Below, piece by piece: positions 1 through 7,535 of a stretch of 64,000 bases of DNA (position 1 is its first letter; every line of letters starts with the position of its first letter). The notes beneath the pieces are model-generated. The model had not been told where the DNA came from. It worked only from the letters and a program-made list of their open reading frames with translations, and did no database searches. Both the position numbers and the translations under genes were made by a program. The DNA is from a bacterium (GTDB lineage Bacteria; SAR324; XYD2-FULL-50-16), in the NCBI GenBank assembly GCA_018829445.1, contig JAHJTV010000073.1:1-64000 (forward strand). The letters are read 5' to 3'.

Positions 1-119
1 AATCCATAATCTAAAGGATATACAATGCTTGGATATTTTGGATGCTTTGATCCTTTTGGTCTATCAATGACCGGTTTTGTGGAATTCAATAATTTGTCTA
101 GTCTAGTCCAAAAATCCAT
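1..119 (-). CDS. inorganic pyrophosphatase-like cassette protein, N-terminal part only
   Basis: A reading frame starts with ATG at 119 on the minus strand and runs open off the left edge, giving 39 residues. It begins MDFWTRLDKLL and continues with VIDRPKGSKHPKYP and then YPLDYG. The segment VIDRPKGS.HP.YP..YPLDYG is what I remember from small proteins annotated as inorganic pyrophosphatase, which are common as integron cassettes; the active-site region lies outside the window. The start codon sits 13 bases after the end of the attC-like site at 133-254, which is normal for a cassette ORF. Whether it is an active pyrophosphatase cannot be judged here. Confidence 0.7.
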   Translation of the reverse strand, partial: MDFWTRLDKLLNSTKPVIDRPKGSKHPKYPSIVYPLDYG

Positions 120-132
120 TATTCGTTTGTAA

Positions 133-254
133 AGATAACGCGAGTTTCAGCCGCCGCCTACACAGATTTTGTGTTAATGTTTTTTTTGCCAGTAATGACC
201 AACTAGACACCTGCAAAAGCGCGATGGCGGTCGGTCTGTAAACTTTTGTTGGGG
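133..254 (-). other. attC-like recombination site (second cassette boundary)
   Basis: Read on the minus strand, this 122-base imperfect inverted repeat starts with CCCCAAC and ends with GTTATCT. The arms pair: AACAAAAGTTTACAGACCG on the 5' side matches the complement of the 3' arm, whose plus-strand form is AACGCGAGTTTCAGCCG. The 5' arm carries extra unpaired bases in CCGACCGCC compared with CCGCCGCC. That asymmetry gives the orientation of attC sites, and it agrees with the neighbouring site at 1014-1087. The site lies between the stop codon of the gene at 257-982 and the start of the next frame at 119. Box sequences are imperfect compared with RYYYAAC/GTTRRRY. Confidence 0.65.
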
Positions 255-256
255 TT

Positions 257-982
257 TTATATTTTCCCTGCTTTGCGAAGTTCTAAAGCAATTTTCAATA
301 AAAAGGAATCCATCCCTTTGTTATCAACAAAAACTGTTAGTATCCCTGATTTTGAAAAGAGTCTCTCCCTGAGCTCCGAAGGAAAATTGATCGCATTATT
401 AGCGATAATAAAAATCCAAAAGAAACCGAAGTAAATTAAACGAACAGTATCGAAACCAAACATATTCCCCATAAATTCTGGGGCTATAATCAGTTGTTTT
501 ACTGAATCGATGTTTTTAGGAGTGCAAATTGCGTAGAAACCATAATCTGACGTATCACCCGGTCTGTTGTTTAATAACATATTCCTTATGTTTTCTTCAT
601 GTTGTGCAAGTGTAAAATCTTGAAATTCAGGTCTATTTGAAACACTGCAACGCCACAATAATGAGAGTTGGAACAATTTGAACGATTTATAGTTTGATGT
701 GTTGAATTGAAAATTTGAAGCCCTTTTTTTTGTATCGTCTTGAAGATTTTTTAATTGAATACTTGCTTTGTCTTCAAGGTCTCTAAAATGATCCTCACAT
801 TTTTTACACAACAGTTTTTCGTAAATCCCTTTAGGTGGCTTTTTACTCTTAAAGTTTGGATTAGTAGAAACAACTTGATAACGATGATTCGAATCGTAGA
901 GTTGGTTATATTCGTAGATAAACTCAGATAGAATATGTGACTTACTGAGATCCAGTTCTGATTTACACAGTGTACATTCCAT
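257..982 (-). CDS. cassette-borne zinc-ribbon (HNH-like) hypothetical protein
   Basis: This 241-residue protein has a C3-x2-C6 knuckle at the very start, SHILSEF at 15-21 and a second C59-x2-C62 pair in LLCKKCEDHF. A CxxC, then SHI(I/L)xEF, then LCxxCE is the metal-binding layout of a family of HNH-like proteins, although the canonical HNH histidine-asparagine-histidine core is not obvious. The rest of the chain is unrecognised, with a hydrophobic stretch near residues 180-200 (FGFDTVRLIYFGFFWIFII). The start ATG lies 31 bases after the attC-like site at 1014-1087 and the stop abuts the next attC-like site, so the whole gene is one integron cassette. A nuclease role is possible but not shown. 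Confidence 0.7.
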   Translation of the reverse strand: MECTLCKSELDLSKSHILSEFIYEYNQLYDSNHRYQVVSTNPNFKSKKPPKGIYEKLLCKKCEDHFRDLEDKASIQLKNLQDDTKKRASNFQFNTSNYKSFKLFQLSLLWRCSVSNRPEFQDFTLAQHEENIRNMLLNNRPGDTSDYGFYAICTPKNIDSVKQLIIAPEFMGNMFGFDTVRLIYFGFFWIFIIANNAINFPSELRERLFSKSGILTVFVDNKGMDSFLLKIALELRKAGKI

Positions 983-1013
983 TTTTTAAAAACTTGGATA
1001 TTATTGTTTTGCT

Positions 1014-1087
1014 ACCCAACGCATGCATAACCAGCGTTTTTCGGAGCGCAGCGGAGAAAAACGTCTGAGTTGATGCACTTGTTATGC
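1014..1087 (-). other. attC-like recombination site (first cassette boundary)
   Basis: On the minus strand the site reads GCATAACAAGTGCATCAAC, then CAGACGTTTTTC, a central loop, GAAAAACGCTGG and finally GCGTTGGGT. The last seven bases, GTTGGGT, fit the R' consensus GTTRRRY exactly. The arms are complementary (CAGACGTTTTTC against CAG-CGTTTTTC), with one extra A in the 5' arm. This is the same extrahelical position seen in the well-known aadA attC (CCGACG against CCGCG). At 74 bases it is in the usual attC size range. It lies directly downstream of the DUF2971 gene, as an attC does behind its cassette ORF. Confidence 0.8.
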
Positions 1088-1101
1088 ATGTTTACAGTGT
1101 A

Positions 1102-1974
1102 TTAGCTTTCAAGTAGATCGAATAGTTTATCACTATCAGACAATAGATTTGACACTGAGATTTTACAGATCTCAATATTGAATGCCTTGCTTACTGCTTT
1201 AACACTATTTTTAAACGCTGTTCCTGCAAATGGTGAAATATGGATTCTTTCAATGAGAACTGATAAGTCCACCTCCACAAATACATGTTCTATTTTGTGC
1301 TCATCTAAGCGCTTAACATCAACATCAGGTACTATAAAAGCTCGAACCTCGTTTTCATGCTCGTATGATTTTCTTTTAATTAAAGGCACAACTTGCCCAT
1401 CAACCATACAATCCGATACATTTAAGGATTCATCAAAAAAGTCAACATACTTTACTGGGTAAATATGAATTCTATTTCCAGAATAGGTAGGAAAAATCGA
1501 TTTTGATAAAGATTCAACTGTGGATTCTATTGCTACTCCTTTACCTTCATCCGAATACAGTTTCCAAAATGCCTCAGACTCATAATCACTTATGTTCCAA
1601 CAATTAACTTGTATAGATTTCCCAAGAATTTTCATAAATTTTAAAGACTTTTTTTTTATTTTGTCTGTCTCTGAGTTTATGGTCCTTTTAAATTTTTCAG
1701 TATTTATTGGAACTCCGTTTTCTGCTCCTAATTTTTCAAATCTATCCAATGATTCTTTTTCAAAGAATTGAATTGTATCACCTAATGCACCATGAAATAT
1801 TTTGAGGGCTGGTATTGGCATGTACCCTTCAAAAGGATCAGAATCGATAAATTTTTCTAATGGAGCAAAATACAATGCTTGCCTTGAAATCAGGTCAATA
1901 AACTTGTCTAAGGTTAAATAACGCCAGATTTTCTGGTCTGAATTCAGTGAAGGTGAAATTTTAATAGTATCCAT
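1102..1974 (-). CDS. DUF2971 family protein in an integron cassette
   Basis: This 290-residue soluble protein has the DUF2971 pattern: WRYLTLDKFIDLI near residue 17, then LYFAPLEKFIDSDPFEG, the central CWNISDYESEAFWKLY followed by GKGVAIEST, and KRKSYEHENEVRAF further on. The biochemical role of DUF2971 is not established to my knowledge. The protein is complete and starts with ATG at 1974; no good ribosome-binding site is seen, which is common in cassettes. The attC-like site at 1014-1087 follows 14 bases after the stop. A GTTATGC box at 2000-1994 (minus strand), 20 bases ahead of the start codon, could be the upstream recombination point of this cassette. Confidence 0.85.
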   Translation of the reverse strand: MDTIKISPSLNSDQKIWRYLTLDKFIDLISRQALYFAPLEKFIDSDPFEGYMPIPALKIFHGALGDTIQFFEKESLDRFEKLGAENGVPINTEKFKRTINSETDKIKKKSLKFMKILGKSIQVNCWNISDYESEAFWKLYSDEGKGVAIESTVESLSKSIFPTYSGNRIHIYPVKYVDFFDESLNVSDCMVDGQVVPLIKRKSYEHENEVRAFIVPDVDVKRLDEHKIEHVFVEVDLSVLIERIHISPFAGTAFKNSVKAVSKAFNIEICKISVSNLLSDSDKLFDLLES

Positions 1975-2692
1975 AGCTGTTGCTTTTTAAATTGCATAAC
2001 TTTATATTACACCGGTGATTAACTATATTGATAAGTGCCATGTTTGTTTGATTAGGTCAATCAAATATATGAATTTTAAGCTTATTTGTGTGGAATCGTA
2101 ACTGTTTTGTTTTGAAGAAATATTGGCTAATACCAGCATTTGAAAAGGAGATTCTTTTATTGCCTGGATTTGGCGATACTTCATTATATTAAGGGATTAT
2201 CGTTGCCAATAGCAGACAATTGTCTGGTTAAACCGTAAAAATGTTGGTAAAAAGCAATAATAAACCGTTGTAGGTAGATTTTATGGGGCGGTTTTTCTTG
2301 GTTGATTTTTTTATCGGTAATACCGGACATTTTCAAACGTTTCGCAAGGCCATTTTAGATCAGATGAGGTGAACAAGAATATGGTATTATTAATTCAGGC
2401 GGTTTCTCCATCATCAATCCACTTGCGGGTAATGATAATACTCGGAATACTATAATGGAACCAGACAGGCAGTTTCACAGCAATCAACACTGTGTTCATG
2501 CTACTATGATATCCTCTTCATGGATAAAGAGCTAATTACAGGGGGCGTAAAAAGAGGGTTAGCCTGTGGGGAAGTCGGGGGAGAATGCTCTTCATGTCCC
2601 CCCTGCTCGAAATCCAGTCAAGTAGCTTTTTCCCATCCTTTAGATATCGGAGGATAGAAATGGTAGAAGGTTTGTTGTAGGTCAGCAGTCGA
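1975..2692. other. gene-free stretch upstream of the cassette cluster; no integrase found
   Basis: About 700 AT-rich bases have no convincing coding frame on either strand. An integron integrase gene would be expected here, divergent from the cassettes, and I see neither an intact one nor a recognisable fragment. The only relevant signal is a minus-strand GTTATGC box at 1994-2000, which may mark the cassette junction. A 7-base stem (TTTGATT/AATCAAA at 2047-2065) and a weak AAACCG/CGGTTTTT pairing near 2265-2300 could be terminator-like but are not convincing. Confidence 0.5.
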
Positions 2693-3823
2693 TTATTTGT
2701 TTTTGGCGAATAAACTGTAAAACTCACCATAGCCTTTCTCTTCCAACTCCTCCTTTGGGATAAAACGTAATGAGGCCGAGTTGATACAGTATCTTAACCC
2801 GGTTGGTGGCGGACCATCATCAAAGACATGACCCAGGTGGGAATCGCCATGTTTACTTCGAACTTCTATCCGGGTGGCAAATAGACTTCGATCTTCCTTA
2901 TTTACAATGTTATCTGCAACCAAGGGTTTGGTGAAACTGGGCCAACCGGTGCCCGACTTATATTTATCCAGAGAACTGAAAAGGGGTTCTCCTGAGACAA
3001 GGTCCACATAAATCCCTTCTCTTTTATTATCCCAAAATTCATTATTAAATGGCGGTTCGGTTCCCTCCTGCTGGGTGACTTCATATTGCAGGGGTGTCAA
3101 CTTCTGGCGAAGAACGGAAACGGGTGGTTTCGAATATTTTGAAGCTTTCTTCATCCGTTGGGGTGCAGCTGTTTTTTCTTCTCCCCAGATTTGTTGTAGA
3201 AACTGATCACGGCCTGAATTATATCGGTAATACTTATAGCGGATTGGATTTTTTTTATAATAGTTCTGGTGATAGTCCTCTGCAGTGTAAAAAACAGAAA
3301 ACTCAGAAATTTCTGTAGCAATCGGTTTATTAAATCGACCTGATTCCTCCAGCTTTTTCCTCGAATCCAACGCTGTCAATCGCTGCTTTTCGTTATGATA
3401 AAATATGGCGGGACGATATTGCGATCCCCTGTCGACAAATTGTCCGTTGGCATCCGTCGGGTCCATATGGCGCCACAAGACATCCAGTAATTCCCCGTAA
3501 CTGATTATCCGTGGATCATAATGGATCTGAATGGCCTCTGTGTGCCCGGTTGATCCTGACGATACCTGGTCGTATGTTGGGTTTTTAACGTTCCCTCCGG
3601 AGTAACCGGAGACTGCTTCTATCACACCTTCCACTTTTTCAAAATCGGATTCCACGCACCAGAAACAGCCTCCGGCAAAGGTTGCTATTTCTTTGTGGTT
3701 GGGCTGGTTGTCCAGGGTCTGTGCCATCAACTCTTTTTTTGTCTGCTGTTCCACGGCATAATTGCTGCCGACTGTTACCAGCATTAAAACAGCCAGAATC
3801 GATAGGGTCACCATTGTTTTCAT
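2693..3823 (-). CDS. msrAB: exported MsrA-MsrB fusion, peptide methionine sulfoxide reductase
   Basis: The 376-residue protein repairs oxidised methionine in proteins, reducing both S- and R-sulfoxides. Residues 1-24 look like a signal peptide (SILAVLMLVTVGSNYA), so it should act in the periplasm. The MsrA domain follows, with GGCFWC and catalytic Cys53, through about residue 195. The MsrB domain covers about 235-360, with GTGWPSF, HLGHVFDDGP and catalytic Cys346 in RYCINSASLRF. The zinc-binding CxxC pairs of some MsrB proteins are absent, as in many fused forms. The domain order is A then B. It stands alone on the minus strand and ends in 'EFYSLFAKNK'. Assignment is very secure; which electron donor serves it is unknown. 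Confidence 0.95.
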   Translation of the reverse strand: MKTMVTLSILAVLMLVTVGSNYAVEQQTKKELMAQTLDNQPNHKEIATFAGGCFWCVESDFEKVEGVIEAVSGYSGGNVKNPTYDQVSSGSTGHTEAIQIHYDPRIISYGELLDVLWRHMDPTDANGQFVDRGSQYRPAIFYHNEKQRLTALDSRKKLEESGRFNKPIATEISEFSVFYTAEDYHQNYYKKNPIRYKYYRYNSGRDQFLQQIWGEEKTAAPQRMKKASKYSKPPVSVLRQKLTPLQYEVTQQEGTEPPFNNEFWDNKREGIYVDLVSGEPLFSSLDKYKSGTGWPSFTKPLVADNIVNKEDRSLFATRIEVRSKHGDSHLGHVFDDGPPPTGLRYCINSASLRFIPKEELEEKGYGEFYSLFAKNK

Positions 3824-4292
3824 TGCCTGTCTCCATCTATTGGGTAAGGTCTTTGCTTTTGAATCCTTACTGTTACAATAAAAATTATCTCAAAAGAGTA
3901 CCGTTTCAATTGCGTTTTAATCCCTTTGCCTGATGTCATTTACTGCATAAGGAATACCATCCTTTCTGAATTATGCCCGAGTTCCATCGTGGAGCCGGAA
4001 TCCCAATACCAGCCTTGATTGATAAAAAGGAGCTGTTCTGCCTTGCCTCTTTGGACGTCTAAAAAACTGCCGGGAAGTTTTGTTAAAATTATGGAAGGAG
4101 GAGCAGTTGAGACAGCTTTGTCTCAGCAGGAAATCAAGAAGACAGATGGGCTGATCTCCAGGCAGGAACTGGGAGGGAGCAGCTTTTGGATTGTGTTATC
4201 CAGTTTGAGTCACTTAATCTTTATGTTGGCACGAATCTGGAATTTCTTTTTTGGTATCGGAATGAATGCGCTAACCCTGAAAATAAATAGAC
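3824..4292. other. gene-free stretch between msrAB and the next small gene
   Basis: This region should hold the msrAB promoter (minus strand) and any promoter for the gene at 4293 (plus strand). A 106-codon plus-strand frame begins at 4019 and runs through it, but it has no recognisable sequence and no ribosome-binding site that I trust. I see no repeat or structured RNA. Confidence 0.4.
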
Positions 4293-4574
4293 ATGAACTG
4301 GATAGAATCTATAAATCTAAAATTGACCGAATCTTCTGATGCTTCGAAGATACGTAATGTCTTCAAAGAGGTTAAAACGAGACTGTTAAGCCAGGATCAA
4401 AAAACAAGAGTAAAACTCTATCGAAGCACGCGTTCAATCAATGATTGGTCCATACATCTCCTCAGGGAGTTTTCAGATCTGGAACCGGAAAAAACTGAAA
4501 TTGGACAGAATGTAGCCAATATCGTCAGTTCATTCGGAGATGTAGACCATGCTATCTGGCGCAAAGCCGGTTGA
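4293..4574 (+). CDS. small conserved hypothetical protein (93 residues)
   Basis: The frame starts with ATG at 4293 (MNWIESINLKL) and ends in SSFGDVDHAIWRKAG. It has the layout of a small uncharacterised family I remember from deltaproteobacteria: MKWIE at the start, a central phrase on a beta-strand ending in SIHL, and a C-terminal stretch about a gene product lying near VNHSIW. I do not know a function. The composition is that of a soluble alpha/beta protein, with no signal peptide or membrane segment. A longer frame overlaps its start in another phase, but this one has the more protein-like sequence. It stands alone on the plus strand. Confidence 0.55.
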   Translation: MNWIESINLKLTESSDASKIRNVFKEVKTRLLSQDQKTRVKLYRSTRSINDWSIHLLREFSDLEPEKTEIGQNVANIVSSFGDVDHAIWRKAG

Positions 4575-4873
4575 AAACCTCCCAGTCCTGTCTCTACCTT
4601 ATCCCTTTCTTTTTCAGGCCCGATTTCTCTGTATATGCAAAAATGTACAAAGAGCGTCATAAGGGCAAAAACTTCCCGGTTGTTCATCTTGCTATATAGC
4701 ACACAAAATATGATCCGTGTCGATCTTTTGTTCCGGGAAACACACCCCGCCTAAACCGCTATCTTGTCTGATAACACTGTAAATTCACTTGATATCCTCT
4801 TTATCTTCGTTTAGCGTGTCTGTACCTTTTCTGTTTCATTTTTCCAATTAGACACGCAACTTAAGGAGGCATT

Positions 4874-5353
4874 ATGATTCGAACTGAAATCTCGCTGTTT
4901 CTGAAAAATGAACCCGGGGAGCTAGGGAAGTTAACCCGATTGCTCAGCAATGCCAATATCAATGTTGACGCTTTGACAATCCAGGATGCCTCTCACTATG
5001 TGCAGGAGTTGTTCAAGGCCAGGGGAAAATCGATCAAGAGGATTGCCTCGGTTTCCAATTATAACATGATGAAGCGGGATTCAGCGGAATTTGCCTTGAT
5101 TCGGTTGTTGACCAATAAGACCGATGAGGCGGAACAACTGCTGGGGGAGAACGATTATCTGTTTGACACGATGGATGTTATCACCCTGGAGTTGGAAAAC
5201 GAACCCGGAACACTGGCTGATATCACCGAGAAGCTGGGAAACATGGGGATCAATATCAACTACGTTTACGGATCGGTTTTTGATCCAAAAGAGAAGTGCT
5301 TGTTTGTAATTGCAGCAGAGGATATAGATGCGGCAGCAAAGGCACTGAGATGA
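4874..5353 (+). CDS. tandem ACT-domain regulatory protein
   Basis: The 159-residue protein consists of two ACT domains, which bind small ligands such as amino acids. The first begins RTEISLFLKNEPGELGKLTRLLSNANINVD-like (residues 2-32); the second begins VITLELENEPGTLADITEKL near residue 103 and ends in an acidic-alanine tail. The paired 'NEPGxLxxxTxxL' phrase in each half is diagnostic. There is no catalytic domain, so it is probably a stand-alone regulator or ligand sensor of unknown target. A strong AAGGAGG ribosome-binding site precedes the ATG by about six bases. It is single on the plus strand, upstream of the cobalamin riboswitch but probably not part of that unit. Confidence 0.85.
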   Translation: MIRTEISLFLKNEPGELGKLTRLLSNANINVDALTIQDASHYVQELFKARGKSIKRIASVSNYNMMKRDSAEFALIRLLTNKTDEAEQLLGENDYLFDTMDVITLELENEPGTLADITEKLGNMGININYVYGSVFDPKEKCLFVIAAEDIDAAAKALR

Positions 5354-5489
5354 TCTACCTTCAGGCAGACAATCACAAACATGAATTGTGTAAGAAATAT
5401 CAGAATCCTCCTTGTTTTTTTTTATTGAGTAAAATATTATAAGACCGTTGTTACATACCTGCCATATTCACTTCTAGTGTTGCACTTCA

Positions 5490-5606
5490 TGCAGTACTTG
5501 CAGGAGTCGAAAAGACAGGTGGAAATGGGGTGCGAATCCCCTGCTGTCCCGCAACTGTGATGCGGATACTCTGAGAAGTCAGGGTATGCCGACAAGCCAG
5601 ATCTTC
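5490..5606 (+). promoter_or_regulatory. cobalamin riboswitch
   Basis: The sequence shows the conserved cobalamin aptamer core in order: GCAGGAGTCG, AGACAGGTGGAAATGG, GGTGCGAATCCCC, then GCTGTCCCGCAACTGTGATG and GAAGTCAGGGTATGCC. The block CTGTCCCGCAACTGTGA is nearly invariant in this riboswitch class. It sits on the plus strand, 355 bases ahead of the first gene of the B12 uptake locus, so it would lower expression of that gene, and perhaps of btuB and later genes, when cobalamin is plentiful. The exact ends are estimates because P1 pairing was judged by eye. Confidence 0.93.
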
Positions 5607-5613
5607 TTTGATA

Positions 5614-5640
5614 AGCATTTCCTCGTGGAAAAGGAAAGCT
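5614..5640 (+). promoter_or_regulatory. hairpin just behind the cobalamin aptamer, candidate expression platform
   Basis: AGC(A)TTTCCT at 5614-5623 can pair with AGGAAAGCT at 5632-5640. There is no run of T after the stem, so it is not a plain intrinsic terminator. It may alternate with aptamer pairing. The following 320 bases to the ATG at 5961 form an unusually long leader with no gene that I trust; a 46-codon frame at 5882 overlaps the next gene and is likely meaningless. Confidence 0.4.
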
Positions 5641-5960
5641 GTCCGAAGCAAGTATAAATTACAAGTTTGCTTTTAAGAAACTCAGTTTAGTCCAGCCTGA
5701 TATAGTTGTGCTGTTGCTAAAAGGCTCTATTTCGATTTGGGTATTTTAGTGTGGTCCAATTTTCTCGGCTGTTTCTGACTGGTTTTGAATCTAAGCATGA
5801 GCTTATCAAATCATCTGATTCTCTACTGATTTGAGAACGGCTGAACGGTTTTAATATCGCTTTTATTTGTGGATTATTCCCATGAGTAGACAAACCCTAA
5901 AACCCACTGGCTGTAATCAAAAATCAAACTTAAAAATTTTGAATAACTGCATGGAGGAAA

Positions 5961-7406
5961 ATGAGAAAACTAAACCTGCTTTTTTTAGGAATATTTTTTG
6001 TCTTATCCATGGTTGGCTGTAAGCCGGCTGAAGATAATGACGATGATGGATCTAATACTTCAAGTAAGACCAGTGAAATTTTTGGGAATTTCACCGATAA
6101 CTATTCAGGAACTCACACCATTACTGCAGCAACCTGGGTGAACGGAATCTCCAGTTATCTTATCTCCAAAATCAATAAAACCGACCGGTATCTGATTGCA
6201 AAAAATGATGCTGGTAATCCTTTCAATGGTGGGTTGTATAGCCGATTTGACTGGACAGTTGACTCCAATGGAAACCGTTACTACTGCCAAATAGCGTATA
6301 ATGCAACCAGCGCGGCTGATGCGGAAGCTGTCAACACAGCGGATAAGACCTCCCCGTCGACCGGTGGTTGTGGCGGCTTTGCCTGGAGCAAGTTGATATC
6401 ATTTAATGAAGTCTTAGGAGAATTTGCCGACAACTATTCAGGTTCCCACAGTATCTCCTCTACACGATGGGTTCAGGGGGAATCCGGATTTTCCATTACC
6501 AAAATCAGCACAGACAGCGATTATATGCTGGCAAAAAACGATACTGATAATGCTTATAACGGCGGAAAATACAGTCGTTTGGATTGGGCAACCGATAGCA
6601 GTGGAAATCTTTATTATTGTCAGATTGCATATGATAAAAACAGCGAATCCGAAGCAGAAGCCATTACTACAGCTGATAAAAGTTCTCCGTCAACAGGTGG
6701 TTGTGGGGGATTCGCCTGGAGCCGGTTAATCGCCTTTAATGACGTCATTGGAGAATTTGCCGACAACTATTCAGGGGCTCACAGTGTGTCTGCAACACGT
6801 TGGATACAGGGAAATTCAGGTTTTACTGTATCCAAAATAAATGCCGATAGTGATTACCTGGTGGCAAAAAATGATGCCAGTAATGACTATAACGGCGGGA
6901 AATATAGTCGCCTTGATTGGACCAAGGATGGAAATGGAGATCTCTACTATTGCCAAATTGCGTACGATAAAGCCAGTGAATCGGAAGCGGAAGCAGTTAC
7001 CACCGCAGACAGTACCTCCCCGTCGACCGGTGGTTGTGGCGGTTTTGCCTGGAGCAAGTTGATATCCTTTAGTGAAGTCATCGGAGAATTTGCCGACAAT
7101 TATTCCGGTTCCCACAGCATATCCGCAACAAGATGGATTCAAGGAGAATCCGGTTTTACAATTACAAAAATCAATAGCAAAGACAATTACCTGATTACCT
7201 TAAATGATGCTGTTAATGCTTATAACGGCGGGAAATACAGCCGGATGGACTGGACTACTGAAAGCAACGGAGATCTCTACTATTGTCAGATCGCCTATGA
7301 TGCTGCCAGCGCCAGTGATGCTGAGGCTATTGACACAGCAGATGATAGCTCTCCGTCGACCGGTGGTTGCGGTGGCTTTGCCTGGAGTAAATTAACTTCA
7401 TTCTAA
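5961..7406 (+). CDS. lipoprotein with four ~110-residue Cys-containing repeats, first gene behind the B12 riboswitch
   Basis: The 481-residue product has a lipoprotein signal peptide ending in MVGC (Cys20) and an acidic Asp/Asn/Ser linker. Four tandem repeats of 110-111 residues follow, starting near 43, 153, 264 and 375. Each repeat contains a GEFADNYSG-type start, then (S/T)RW(I/V)QG, YNGGKYSRLDW, YYCQIAYD and SPSTGGCGGFAWS. That gives two cysteines per repeat, which could form a disulfide. Similar single units occur, as I recall, in surface lipoproteins of myxobacteria and relatives; function is unknown. Parts of repeats are almost identical in DNA (near 6350 and 7018), a sign of recent duplication or gene conversion. 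Position under the riboswitch and before btuB suggests a surface role in cobalamin capture; that is inference. Confidence 0.9.
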   Translation: MRKLNLLFLGIFFVLSMVGCKPAEDNDDDGSNTSSKTSEIFGNFTDNYSGTHTITAATWVNGISSYLISKINKTDRYLIAKNDAGNPFNGGLYSRFDWTVDSNGNRYYCQIAYNATSAADAEAVNTADKTSPSTGGCGGFAWSKLISFNEVLGEFADNYSGSHSISSTRWVQGESGFSITKISTDSDYMLAKNDTDNAYNGGKYSRLDWATDSSGNLYYCQIAYDKNSESEAEAITTADKSSPSTGGCGGFAWSRLIAFNDVIGEFADNYSGAHSVSATRWIQGNSGFTVSKINADSDYLVAKNDASNDYNGGKYSRLDWTKDGNGDLYYCQIAYDKASESEAEAVTTADSTSPSTGGCGGFAWSKLISFSEVIGEFADNYSGSHSISATRWIQGESGFTITKINSKDNYLITLNDAVNAYNGGKYSRMDWTTESNGDLYYCQIAYDAASASDAEAIDTADDSSPSTGGCGGFAWSKLTSF

Positions 7407-7423
7407 GGAAACCGGAATCAGGA

Positions 7424-7461
7424 GCAGCTGATACTACTTTGTAAAAATATGTGTCAGCTGC
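7424..7461 (+). other. stem-loop between the repeat lipoprotein and btuB
   Basis: GCAGCTGATAC at 7424-7434 pairs with GTGTCAGCTGC at 7451-7461 over 11 positions with one G-U pair, leaving a 16-base loop. It lies 17 bases after the lipoprotein stop codon. No T-run follows, so it may be an RNA processing or stabilising structure that sets different levels of the two gene products rather than a terminator. Confidence 0.5.
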
Positions 7462-7535
7462 AGAAGAAACAGTGTATATCCGCTGTGATCTTCCTGTTAA
7501 GGGGTGTCTTCTTCCACTTCAGATGGTGCAGCGTT

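Noticed and set aside
2047..2065. 7-base stem as a terminator for the cassette cluster
   Set aside because: Only a short stem with no T-run; the cassettes read in the other direction.
2001..2692. Integron integrase or its remnant
   Set aside because: Six-frame reading by eye shows none of the tyrosine-recombinase landmarks.
4019..4339. Plus-strand frame of 106 codons ahead of the small conserved gene
   Set aside because: No recognisable sequence and no ribosome-binding site; it overlaps the start of the more protein-like gene at 4293.
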